Notes under the pieces: model-generated
Databases searched by the model: none
Told to the model about the DNA's origin: nothing
The model's input: the letters and a program-made list of their open reading frames with translations, nothing else
Source: Chelativorans sp.
GTDB lineage: Bacteria; Pseudomonadota; Alphaproteobacteria; Rhizobiales; Rhizobiaceae
Direction of reading: 5' to 3'
Assembly: GCF_031180965.1 (NCBI RefSeq)
Contig: NZ_JAPSLH010000002.1
Span: forward strand, 216,449 to 280,448
DNA length: 64,000 nt
Program-made: the position numbers and the translations under genes
Shown: piece by piece, positions 1 through 7,172 of the stretch
Layout: every line of letters starts with the position of its first letter
Position numbering within the stretch: position 1 is the first letter of the stretch

Positions 1-68
1 GGCGCTGCCGGCTGGTTGTCATTCGCCGCCGAAGCGGGAGCCGGGACCGCAAAATTCTTCACGATCAT
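1..68 (-). CDS. Start of an unidentified gene, cut by the window edge
   Basis: Only the first 22 codons are present. The reading frame starts with ATG at 68-66 and is preceded by AGGAGA six bases upstream (80-75), a good ribosome binding site. The peptide begins MIVKNFAVPAPASAAND and runs off the left edge. It lies downstream of the two Hsp20 genes on the same strand, so it may belong to the same stress block. I do not recognise the protein and 22 residues are too few to assign a family. Confidence 0.4.
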   Translation of the reverse strand, partial: MIVKNFAVPAPASAANDNQPAA

Positions 69-125
69 CTGCGCTCTCCTGCGATCAAGGACCGGGCGCG
101 GCCAGTGACGGCCGGCCCAGCAAAG

Positions 126-614
126 TCAGCTTCTGCCGTTGATCGCGATGCGCTTTGCCTTGCTCTGCGCGCGCTCACTCTTGGGCAGCGTCACGGTGAG
201 CAGGCCGTTCTTGAAATGGGCATTCACCCTGTCCTCATCGATCTCGACGCCAAGTGGAATGCGCCGCTCGAAGCGCCCATAGAAGCGCTCGCTGAACTGG
301 CGGTCCTTATCCTCGGTCTCCGCCCGCTTCTCGCCGCGCAGCGCCAGCACGCCGTCCTGGAGCAGGACTTCGATGTCCTTCTCGTCGAGCCCGGGCACCT
401 CGGCGGTGATCTTGATGTCGCGGTCGGTCTCGCTCACCTCGAGGGACGGCCAGGTCGCGAAGGACGACAAGCTGCCGAAGGAAGTCGGCATGTTGAAGCC
501 GCGGAATGCCTCGTCGAACAGGCGGTTCACCTCCCTGTGCAGGTCCAGGAAGGGATTGACGGCGGGCGTCTGGCTGTTGCCGCGCCCCCACGGTATGAGA
601 TCACGAATGGTCAT
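126..614 (-). CDS. Small heat-shock protein, Hsp20/alpha-crystallin family
   Basis: This is a cytoplasmic holdase chaperone that binds unfolding proteins under heat or other stress. The 162-residue product has a short hydrophobic N-terminal arm (roughly residues 1-55) and an alpha-crystallin domain from about residue 58 to 150. The family signature is visible near the end as AHFKNGLLTVTLPK, matching the A-x-x-x-n-G-v-L pattern. The start at 614 is supported by AAGGAGGAA a few bases upstream. It is the last complete gene of a minus-strand block ftsH - ibpA - hsp20, 74 bases after the ibpA stop. A 7-bp inverted repeat lies in that gap. Unlike its two upstream neighbours, this gene is intact. 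Confidence 0.93.
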   Translation of the reverse strand: MTIRDLIPWGRGNSQTPAVNPFLDLHREVNRLFDEAFRGFNMPTSFGSLSSFATWPSLEVSETDRDIKITAEVPGLDEKDIEVLLQDGVLALRGEKRAETEDKDRQFSERFYGRFERRIPLGVEIDEDRVNAHFKNGLLTVTLPKSERAQSKAKRIAINGRS

Positions 615-638
615 GGTCGTTCCTCCTTTCCGGTATCT

Positions 639-660
639 GCCAGGCGGACGCCGGCCTGGC
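639..660 (-). other. Hairpin between ibpA and hsp20
   Basis: A perfect 7-bp inverted repeat (GCCAGGC at 639-645, GCCTGGC at 654-660) with an 8-base loop sits between the ibpA stop and the hsp20 ribosome binding site. There is no T-tract, so it is more likely an RNA processing or stability element than a terminator. It lacks the UUGCU segment expected of a ROSE thermometer. Confidence 0.4.
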
Positions 661-688
661 CGGCGCCGCCATGATCTGCCGAGCAGGG

Positions 689-1165
689 TCAGGCAGCCTG
701 CTTCTGGCCCTCGATCTGCATCGTCTTGTTGGAAGCGGGGAGAGCGTCCGCGAGCTGCACCTGGATGCGCCGCGGCTTCATCTCCTCGGGGAGTTCCCGC
801 TTCAGGTCGATGATCAGCAGGCCGTTGTTCAGGCTGGCATTCACCACCTCGACATAGTCGGCCAGTTCGAAGCGGCGGACGAAGGAGCGGGTGGCGATGC
901 CGCGATGGACATAGTCGCCGCTATCCTCGGCCGATTTGCTGCCGCTCACGACCAGCATGTTGGGTTGGTAGGTGATGTCCAGCTCGTCGGGCATGAAGCC
1001 CGCCACGGCCATCTTGACCTAGTAGCTGTCATCACCGGTCTTGACGATGTCGTAGGGCGGCCAGTTGTCGATGGGCTCGACAGTGCTGGCGCGTTCAAGC
1101 AGGTCGAAGACCCGATCGAAGCCGATGCTCGACCGGAACAGGGGAGAGAAGTCCAGAGTCCTCAT
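689..1165 (-). pseudogene. IbpA-type Hsp20 gene interrupted by an in-frame amber codon
   Basis: This encodes a second small heat-shock chaperone of the IbpA type. Start ATG at 1165 gives MRTLDFSPLFRSSIGFDRVF, the usual N-terminus of rhizobial IbpA proteins, followed by PPYDIVKTGDDSY. Codon 49 (1021-1019) is TAG. Without a frame change the rest continues as VKMAVAGFMPDELDI and the whole alpha-crystallin domain to 689. Intact relatives usually have arginine or another polar residue at this point. The lesion separates 48 residues from 109 residues. Either the gene is broken, the base is a sequencing error, or the amber is suppressed. A downstream fragment starting at the ATG at 1012 would hold most of the domain. 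The ROSE-like leader upstream is intact, suggesting a recent lesion. Confidence 0.85.
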
Positions 1166-1168
1166 AGT

Positions 1169-1248
1169 CCACATCCTCCTTTGAGCAACATGGATACGAA
1201 GCGTCCGGGACATGTGTCCCGTATGTCGGCCCCTCATGGGCGCCGACA
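1169..1248 (-). promoter_or_regulatory. ROSE-like RNA thermometer in front of ibpA
   Basis: Read on the minus strand, the 5' leader ends in a hairpin made by CCATGTTGCTC and GAGGATGTGG around AAAG (1193-1169). It hides the AGGAGG ribosome binding site, includes weak G-U pairs and leaves the G of UUGCU bulged, which is the hallmark of ROSE elements of rhizobial small heat-shock genes. Two more hairpins lie upstream in the transcript: CGGGACA/TGTCCCG (1206-1221) and TGTCGGC/GCCGACA (1224-1248). At low temperature the last hairpin should block translation and melt on heating. The family behaviour is established knowledge; its presence here is read from the sequence. No folding program was run. 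Confidence 0.7.
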
Positions 1249-1320
1249 CCGATGAGATAGGAAGAAATGCCTAGAATTCAAGAGGTTGGACCGGCAAGCT
1301 TGGGCGAAGAAGCTCGGGTA

Positions 1321-3178
1321 CTAGGCGGACGGACTTGCGGCGAAAACCCGGTCCGCAGGCGATTTCGGCCTGACGCCGGTCAGTTCCTTGAGATCCGCCT
1401 CGTCCAGTGTCTCCTTGTCCAGCAGCCTCTGCGCCGTGGCATCGAGCACCGGGCGGCGCTCGCGCAGGAGCTCGACCGTGCGGGCGAAGGCGCTGTCCAC
1501 GATGCGCCGCACCTCCTCGTCCACGGTGGCCGCGGTCTCGTCGGAGAAATCGCGCTCGCGCGGGCCGCCGGCCATTGGATTGGGCGTCAGGAAGCTCCGC
1601 TGGTCCTTTTCCAGGGCCACGTGACCCAGCTTCTCCGACATCCCGTAGCGCGTGACCATTGCGCGGGCGATGTCGGTGACCTTGGCGAGATCGTCGGCCG
1701 CGCCGGTGGACAGATGACCGAAGACGATCCATTCCGCCGCCCGGCCGCCGAGAAGGACGGCCATCTTGTTCTCCAGCTCCTCGCGCGTCATCAGGAAGCG
1801 GTCTTCCGTCGGCCGCTGGATCGTATAGCCGAGCGCGCCGACGCCGCGCGGGATGATCGACACTTTGTGGACGGGATCGACGCCCGGCAGCGCCAGCGCC
1901 ACCAGCGCATGACCCATTTCGTGATAGGCGACGATCTCGCGCTCGCGCGGATTGAGCAGCCGGTTGCGCTTTTCGAGCCCCGCGATGATACGCTCCACCG
2001 CGTTGTTGAAGTCCTTCCATGCTGACCGCGTCCGCACCCCGCCTCGTGGCAAGCAGCGTCGCCTCGTTGACGAGATTGGCCAGGTCCGCGCCGGTGAAGC
2101 CGGGCGTCAGCGCGGCGACCTTCTCGGCGTCCACGTCCGGTGCCAGCTTGGCCTTTTTCATATGCACGTTGAGGATCTGGATGCGGCCGATCCGGTCCGG
2201 CCGGTCAACGAGGATCTGCCGGTCGAAGCGGCCGGCGCGCAAAAGGGCCGGATCGAGAATCTCCGGCCTGTTCGTCGCCCCGAGCAGGACGAGGCCGGCG
2301 GCCGAATCGAATCCGTCCATCTCGACGAGGAGCTGGTTCAAGGTCTGCTCCTTCTCGTCGTGGCCGCCGGCGAGCGGGCCGATGCCACGGGCCCGGCCGA
2401 GGGCATCCAGCTCATCGATGAAGATGATGGCCGGGGCCTTTGCACGCGCCTGCTCGAAGAGGTCCCGCACCCGCGCTGCGCCGACGCCCACGAACATCTC
2501 GACGAATTCGGGGCCGGAGATGGAGAAGAAGGGGACGCGGGCCTCGCCGGCCACCGCTTTGGCGAGAAGCGTCTTGCCCGTGCCGGGGGGACCTACGAGC
2601 AGGATGCCCTTCGGCATGCGGCCGCCAAGCCTGCCGTATTCGCCGGGATTCTTCAGGAAGGCGACGATCTCCTTCAGCTCTTCCTTTGCCTCGTCAACGC
2701 CCGCCACATCCTCGAAGCGGACGCCGGTATCATGCTCGACATAGATTTTCGCCTTGCTCCGGCCGATCTGCATCAGCCCGCCGCCGAAGCCAGCGCTCAT
2801 GCGCCTGAGCAGGAACATCCAGACGCCGATGAAGAGCGCGACGGGGATCACCCAGGAGAGGATGTTGCTGATCAGCCTGCTCTCGACCTCGCCGGAATAG
2901 CGCACGCCGTAGCGCTGCAGCTCCTCGGCGATCTGCGGATCGACGCGGGTGGTAACGAACTGCGTCTGGCCGCTGGAAAGGGGCTCCTTGAAGCGCCCCT
3001 GCATGAACTGGTCCGAGACGGCCACCTCGGCGATCCTGCCCTCGCGCAGATACTGCTCGAATTCGCTATAGGCGATGGGCGCGATCTGCTGGCTGGCCGT
3101 ATAGAGATACTGGAAAATAAAGAGGCCGATAAAGGCAGCGATCCAGTACCAGATGTTGAACTGCGTCTGCTTGGTCAT
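1321..3178 (-). pseudogene. ftsH: Accessory FtsH-type membrane AAA+ metalloprotease, frameshifted
   Basis: This is a membrane-anchored ATP-dependent zinc protease that degrades damaged membrane and cytosolic proteins. From the ATG at 3178 there are two transmembrane segments (about residues 9-28 and 105-125), Walker A GPPGTGKT (about 196-203), Walker B IIFIDELD (about 248-255) and the AAA second region of homology. The frame is lost near 2011-2018: after DAVSME the sequence carries one extra base, and the expected [16 protein letters not shown] follows in the next frame. The zinc motif HEMGH is at 1923-1909, in the restored frame. The repaired protein would be about 618 residues. Its N-terminus resembles the extra FtsH copies found beside hsp20 genes in stress loci, not the housekeeping copy. 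A CCTATATT box on the minus strand at 3224-3217 could be a heat-shock sigma -10 element, but the -35 is weak. Confidence 0.85.
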
Positions 3179-3283
3179 GCCTCGTCCCCGTGGCGCGCTT
3201 CACCTTCACTCCGACCAATATAGGTGTCCGACGCGGGAGGGCGAAGCGGGGCAGTTGGGCTCCCATCGGCAGATGTGCCTGTC

Positions 3284-3324
3284 TTGCCATTTGGCATCAA
3301 CAACGATATATACTGCCAAAGGAG
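3284..3324 (+). promoter_or_regulatory. Promoter and probable autoregulatory operator of the Xre/RES pair
   Basis: TTGCCA (3284-3289) and TATATA (3307-3312) are separated by 17 bases, a good sigma-70 promoter. The half-site TTTGGCA (3290-3296) and its exact reverse complement TGCCAAA (3314-3320) flank the -10 box. Another TGCC lies inside the -35. The ribosome binding site AAGGAG (3319-3324) follows directly. This arrangement suits repression by the antitoxin or the antitoxin-toxin complex, as is usual for type II systems. The binding is inferred. Confidence 0.6.
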
Positions 3325-3332
3325 ATACAATA

Positions 3333-3746
3333 ATGCCGCGATTGCAGCCAGTAGAAACCGTGCCGCCGGACTTCACGCCAGAGCCGATCACGGACGACGA
3401 AGGCGCCGCCATGTTCCGCGCCGCCGTCAACCTCTTCCGGCTTTGGCGCCTGACGGACGAGGAGGCGGCGGTGCTGCTGGACCTGCCGCTGCGGACCTAC
3501 CGGCGCTGGAAGGCCGGCGCGATGGGTCGGCTCGACCGTGACCAGAAGGCGCGGCTTTCCAACATCATGGGCATTCACAAGGCGCTGCGCATCATCTTCC
3601 GCGAGGCGCAGCGCGGCTATGACTGGATACGATCGCCCAACTCAGCCTTTGCCGGCCGCTCGGCGCGCGAGGTGATGCTGCGGGGCGAGCTTACCGACCT
3701 GATGCGGGTGCGCCGCTATCTCGACGGGGAGCGCGGCGCCTGGTGA
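3333..3746 (+). CDS. Xre/MbcA/ParS-type antitoxin (DUF2384)
   Basis: This is the antitoxin and DNA-binding partner of the RES-domain toxin downstream. The 137-residue protein has an Xre-like helix-turn-helix region near residues 27-65 (AVNLFRLWRLTDEEAAVLL, then LPLRTYRRWKAG). It is followed by the DUF2384 part ending in AGRSAREVMLRGELTDLMRV, the segment that contacts the toxin. The ATG at 3333 has AAGGAG about nine bases upstream and was preferred over an in-frame earlier start, which would run through the promoter. Its TGA overlaps the GTG start of the toxin (GTGA), which couples translation. Autoregulation through the inverted half-sites around the promoter is likely. Confidence 0.88.
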   Translation: MPRLQPVETVPPDFTPEPITDDEGAAMFRAAVNLFRLWRLTDEEAAVLLDLPLRTYRRWKAGAMGRLDRDQKARLSNIMGIHKALRIIFREAQRGYDWIRSPNSAFAGRSAREVMLRGELTDLMRVRRYLDGERGAW

Positions 3747-4456
3747 TCGACATTGCCGCCGTGCCGGTCTCCCATGTCGAATGGCAGGGCGCGGTGCGGA
3801 TCATCCGCAGCATCTTTCCGCCGATCGACCTGTTCGAGGATATCGCCGATCCGGCCGACTGGCCTCTTCTGGTCTCTGCCGAGATGAAGACCAATCCGCG
3901 GCTGATGGAGAGCATCGGCAATCTCGACCTGGTGCCGCCCGAGCGCCGGGTCGCCGGACCTGGCGCGACCTATCTGATGGCGCCCTTCACCCATGTCAGC
4001 GCCGACCGGCCGAGCCGCTTCAGCCCGGGCACCTTCGGCGTGCTCTATGCCGGCAACACCTTCGAAGTCGCCCTGTTCGAGACGATCCACCATCACGCCC
4101 GGTTCATGGCGCGCACCAATGAGCCGCCCGGATGGACCTCGCAGTTCCGTGAGATCGTGCTCGACATCAACGCTCGCCTGCACGATATCAGGGGAGGCGA
4201 CGACGCCTACGCGCCGCTGCTGAGCCCCGACGACTATTCGCAAGCCCAGGCTTTCGGCGCGCGCCTGCGCACCGCGGGATCGGAGGGCGTGGTCTATCCG
4301 AGCGTGCGCCGCGAAGGCGGAGAATGCGTCGGCCTCTTCTATCCCGACGGAGCGGCCAATCCCGTCCAGGGCCGCCATATCGACTATCACTGGGACGGCT
4401 CACGCGTGGACTTCTACCGCGAGGCCGGCAACGGCCAGGTCTATCGCATCGTCTGA
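3743..4456 (+). CDS. RES-domain toxin
   Basis: RES toxins deplete cellular NAD+ by breaking it down, which stops growth until the antitoxin neutralises them. The 237-residue product starts at GTG 3743 inside the end of the antitoxin gene. The RES core runs from about residue 75 to 210. It shows conserved arginine and glutamate positions in the RFSPGTFGVLYAGN and EVALFETIHHH stretch, and the serine in VVYPSVRREGG. GLFYPDGAANP near the end is also typical of the family. Length and gene order (antitoxin first, 4-base overlap) match known Xre-RES modules. Mobility is not evident: no transposase or attachment site adjoins it. Confidence 0.88.
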   Translation: MIDIAAVPVSHVEWQGAVRIIRSIFPPIDLFEDIADPADWPLLVSAEMKTNPRLMESIGNLDLVPPERRVAGPGATYLMAPFTHVSADRPSRFSPGTFGVLYAGNTFEVALFETIHHHARFMARTNEPPGWTSQFREIVLDINARLHDIRGGDDAYAPLLSPDDYSQAQAFGARLRTAGSEGVVYPSVRREGGECVGLFYPDGAANPVQGRHIDYHWDGSRVDFYREAGNGQVYRIV

Positions 4457-4563
4457 GAAGCCTCGGGTCTCGCCCGCGCCCGTCGCGCATGCTATCGCCG
4501 GACACGGGGCCGCCGAACGTGCCGGCGGCGAGGGTCCTTGCGCCAGTGGGAGCATGCTGCCGG

Positions 4564-6168
4564 ATGGAGGAGTTCGACTACATCATTGTCGGAGCGGGGT
4601 CGGCGGGCTGCGTACTAGCCGACCGCCTTTCCGCCTCCGGCCTTCACCGAGTGCTGCTTCTCGAGGCGGGCGGATCCGACCGGCGGGTCTGGATCAAGGT
4701 TCCGATCGGCTATGGCCGCACCTTCCTCGACCGTCGCGTGAACTGGGGCTTTACGACCGAGCCCGATGCCGGCCTTGCTGGGCGGCAGGGTTATTGGCCG
4801 CGCGGACGCGTCGTCGGAGGCTCGAGCTCGATCAATGCCCTCGTCTATTGCCGCGGCCTTCCCGGCGACTTCGACGATTGGCGCGATGCCGGCAACCCCG
4901 GCTGGGGCTGGGAGGACGTGCTGCCCTATTTCGAACGCTCGGAGAAAATGGTGGACGGCGCGCTGAGCCGAGGGACCGGGCCGCTCCATGTCGCCGATGT
5001 CTCGCGCGAAATGCACCCGCTGAGCCGCCACTATTTCGCCGCGGCGGAAGAGCTCGGCCTTCGTATCAGCGAGGACTTCAACGGTCCGGAGCCGGAAGGG
5101 GTGGGCTTCTATCGCATCACCACGCGCAACGGCTTTCGCTGCTCTGCGGCTGACGCATTCCTGCGCCCGGCCCTCACGAGGCGCAACCTCCGCCTGCGGA
5201 CCGATGCGCTTGTGCGGCGCATCCTCTTTTCCGGTCGCCGCGCCACGGGGGTCGAGTACGAATGCGCAGGCCGCATTCTGAGCGCGTCGGCACGCCGCGA
5301 GGTCATCCTGAGCGCCGGGGCGGTCGGCTCGCCGCAGATCCTGCAGCTTTCGGGCCTCGGCCCGGGAGCGCTCCTGCAGCGCCTCGGCATCGGCGTGGTC
5401 CTCGATAACGTCAATATCGGCGGCAATCTCCAGGATCATCTGGCCGTCAGCTACTATTTCAAGGCGAGGGAGCCGACACTGAACGACCTGCTCCATCCCT
5501 GGCACGGCAAGGTCATGGCAGGGCTGCGATATGTGCTGACGCGGCGCGGGCCGCTCTCCCTGAGCGTCAACCAGTGCGGCGGCTTCGTCCGTTCCAGCCC
5601 GGCAGCGGCACGGCCGGACCTGCAGCTTTATTTCAACCCGATCACCTACGCCAAAGTGACCGCCGGCCGGCGCGAGCGGCTGATGCTGGACCCGTATCCA
5701 GGCTTCATCCTCTGCTTTCAGCCGACCCGGCCGACGAGCCGCGGGCGCATCGACATCCGCTCGCCGAAAGCCGGTGACCCGCCCTCAATCGTGCCCAATT
5801 CCCTCGCAACCGAGAAGGACGTTCAGGACGTGATCGCCGGTGGACGCTTCATGCAGCGCATTGCCGCGACGAGCGCGATGCGGGAGCTCATAGCCGAGGC
5901 CATTCCCCCCGTGCTCAGCGCCATGTCCGACGCGGACATACTGGAAGACTTCCGCCAGCGCTGCGGTACCGTTTTCCATCCCGCGGGTACCTGCCGGATG
6001 GGCGCGGAACCCGACGGCGCGGTGGTCGATGCGAGGCTGCGCGTGCACGGGACGGAAGGCCTGCGCGTGATCGACGCCTCGGTCTTCCCAAATCTCACCT
6101 CCGGCAACACGAATGCGCCGACGATCATGGTTGCCCAGAAAGGCGCCGACCTGGTGCTGGAAGGATAG
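4564..6168 (+). CDS. GMC-family FAD oxidoreductase (choline/alcohol dehydrogenase type)
   Basis: This is a flavin-dependent oxidase or dehydrogenase that oxidises an alcohol group. The 534-residue protein opens with the FAD dinucleotide motif VGAGSAGCVLADRL (about residues 8-21). It carries the GMC signature around GRVVGGSSSINALVY. The catalytic His lies in FHPAGTCRMG (about residue 471) and the partner position in SGNTNAPT (about 513), where this branch has Asn. The ATG at 4564 was chosen because it puts the FAD motif at the very N-terminus, as in the family. The substrate cannot be told: it is a lone gene between the toxin pair and terC. A GC-rich inverted repeat follows its stop. Confidence 0.88.
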   Translation: MEEFDYIIVGAGSAGCVLADRLSASGLHRVLLLEAGGSDRRVWIKVPIGYGRTFLDRRVNWGFTTEPDAGLAGRQGYWPRGRVVGGSSSINALVYCRGLPGDFDDWRDAGNPGWGWEDVLPYFERSEKMVDGALSRGTGPLHVADVSREMHPLSRHYFAAAEELGLRISEDFNGPEPEGVGFYRITTRNGFRCSAADAFLRPALTRRNLRLRTDALVRRILFSGRRATGVEYECAGRILSASARREVILSAGAVGSPQILQLSGLGPGALLQRLGIGVVLDNVNIGGNLQDHLAVSYYFKAREPTLNDLLHPWHGKVMAGLRYVLTRRGPLSLSVNQCGGFVRSSPAAARPDLQLYFNPITYAKVTAGRRERLMLDPYPGFILCFQPTRPTSRGRIDIRSPKAGDPPSIVPNSLATEKDVQDVIAGGRFMQRIAATSAMRELIAEAIPPVLSAMSDADILEDFRQRCGTVFHPAGTCRMGAEPDGAVVDARLRVHGTEGLRVIDASVFPNLTSGNTNAPTIMVAQKGADLVLEG

Positions 6169-6171
6169 GAC

Positions 6172-6202
6172 GGGCGGGGGAGCCTTGCCGGCCTCCCCGC
6201 CC
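6172..6202. terminator. GC-rich hairpin between convergent GMC and terC genes
   Basis: The arms GGGCGGGGGAGCC and GGCCTCCCCGCCC form a nearly perfect stem with one extra G. It lies between two genes that end facing each other. There is no clear T-tract on either side, so termination efficiency is uncertain. Confidence 0.5.
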
Positions 6203-6222
6203 CGCTCCGCATGCCGCCTCGA

Positions 6223-6876
6223 TCAGTTGAGCTGCGCCAGCAACTCGTTGCCGCCGCGATACATCATCTCCAGCGCGACATAGAGGATGATGGCGAGGCC
6301 CACATAGGCGATCCACCTGTGCCTGTTGAGCAGCCGGGCGATGAAGCTTGCCGCCAGGCCCATGAGCGCGATGGAAAGGACCAGGCCGAAGACGAGAACG
6401 CCCGGGTGCTCGCGCGCCGCGCCGGCCACCGCCAGCACATTGTCGAGCGACATCGACACGTCCGCGATGACGATCTGCCAGGCCGCCTGGGCGAAGGTCT
6501 TGCGCGGCGCCGCGCCGGCGACGGTTCCATCGCTGTTCAGGTCCTGACCGGCGACGGCCTCAGTGCCCTCAAGCTCGTCGTGGTGGCCGCCCGAGCGCAG
6601 TTCGCGCCACATTTTCCAGCAGACCCAAAGGAGCAGCACGCCGCCGGCGAACAACAGGCCGACGATCTGCAACAGCTGCGTCGTGACGGCCGCAAAGCCG
6701 ATGCGCAGCACCGTGGCGGCGATGATGCCGATCAGGATCGCCTTGGCCCGCTGGTCCTTGGGCAGGCCGGCGGCCGCCAGGCCGATGATGATTGCATTGT
6801 CGCCGGCAAGCACCAGGTCGATCATGATGACCTGGAGCAGTGCGGAGAGGGCTTCAGGGGTAAGGAATTCGCTCAT
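6223..6876 (-). CDS. TerC-family integral membrane protein
   Basis: TerC/Alx-family proteins are multi-pass membrane proteins linked to metal-ion homeostasis, often manganese export or metal supply to secreted proteins, and sometimes to tellurite resistance. The 217-residue product has the family's paired acidic motifs: LVLAGDNAIIIG in the first helix and MSLDNVLAVAGAA later. It has about seven hydrophobic segments, and a hydrophilic loop near residues 95-130 holds acidic and histidine residues. There is no clear Shine-Dalgarno; instead a hairpin ends two bases before the ATG. A structured leader of over 100 bases lies upstream, suggesting RNA-level control. Confidence 0.85.
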   Translation of the reverse strand: MSEFLTPEALSALLQVIMIDLVLAGDNAIIIGLAAAGLPKDQRAKAILIGIIAATVLRIGFAAVTTQLLQIVGLLFAGGVLLLWVCWKMWRELRSGGHHDELEGTEAVAGQDLNSDGTVAGAAPRKTFAQAAWQIVIADVSMSLDNVLAVAGAAREHPGVLVFGLVLSIALMGLAASFIARLLNRHRWIAYVGLAIILYVALEMMYRGGNELLAQLN

Positions 6877-6986
6877 TTAGCACCCGATCTGTTTGGGTGC
6901 CCATGCGGCGGAGTCGCGTACCCAAGCGCCCACGGCCACATAAGTGGCACAGTTCTTGGGCGTCAGAGGGTCAGTCAGACTCCACC
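6877..6986 (-). promoter_or_regulatory. Structured terC leader, candidate riboswitch
   Basis: On the minus strand an outer stem GGTGGAGTC (6986-6978) / GACTCCGCC (6915-6907) encloses an inner stem CCCAAG (6960-6955) / CTTGGG (6926-6921). That stem encloses a small hairpin GCCAC-TTAT-GTGGC. Then GCACCC (6900-6895) pairs with GGGTGC (6885-6880), just before the start codon. TTGGGT of the inner stem can instead pair with ACCCAA of the last hairpin, so two folds exclude each other. This looks like a sensor plus a translation switch. I did not find the GGGGAGUA core I associate with yybP-ykoY manganese riboswitches. The rest of the gap up to 7172 shows no gene. Confidence 0.5.
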
Positions 6987-7172
6987 GGCATCAGGCCACC
7001 CGAAGGACATCCAGTCCGACATCACAGCCTGGAGAAGGCTGCCAGAGGGGCCCGGCCTGGTGCGACACGCATAGCGGCAAGATATCCCCCGTTCAAGAGG
7101 CGTCCAGAGACAACTCTGCTGAATTTTGCTCTTGCTTCCGCGTGACGGCGACGGAGGGCATTGTGTTGCAGG

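Noticed and set aside
6877..7172. Calling the terC leader a yybP-ykoY manganese riboswitch
   Set aside because: The GGGGAGUA-type core I associate with that family was not found; only structure and gene context would support it, so it is left as an unnamed candidate.
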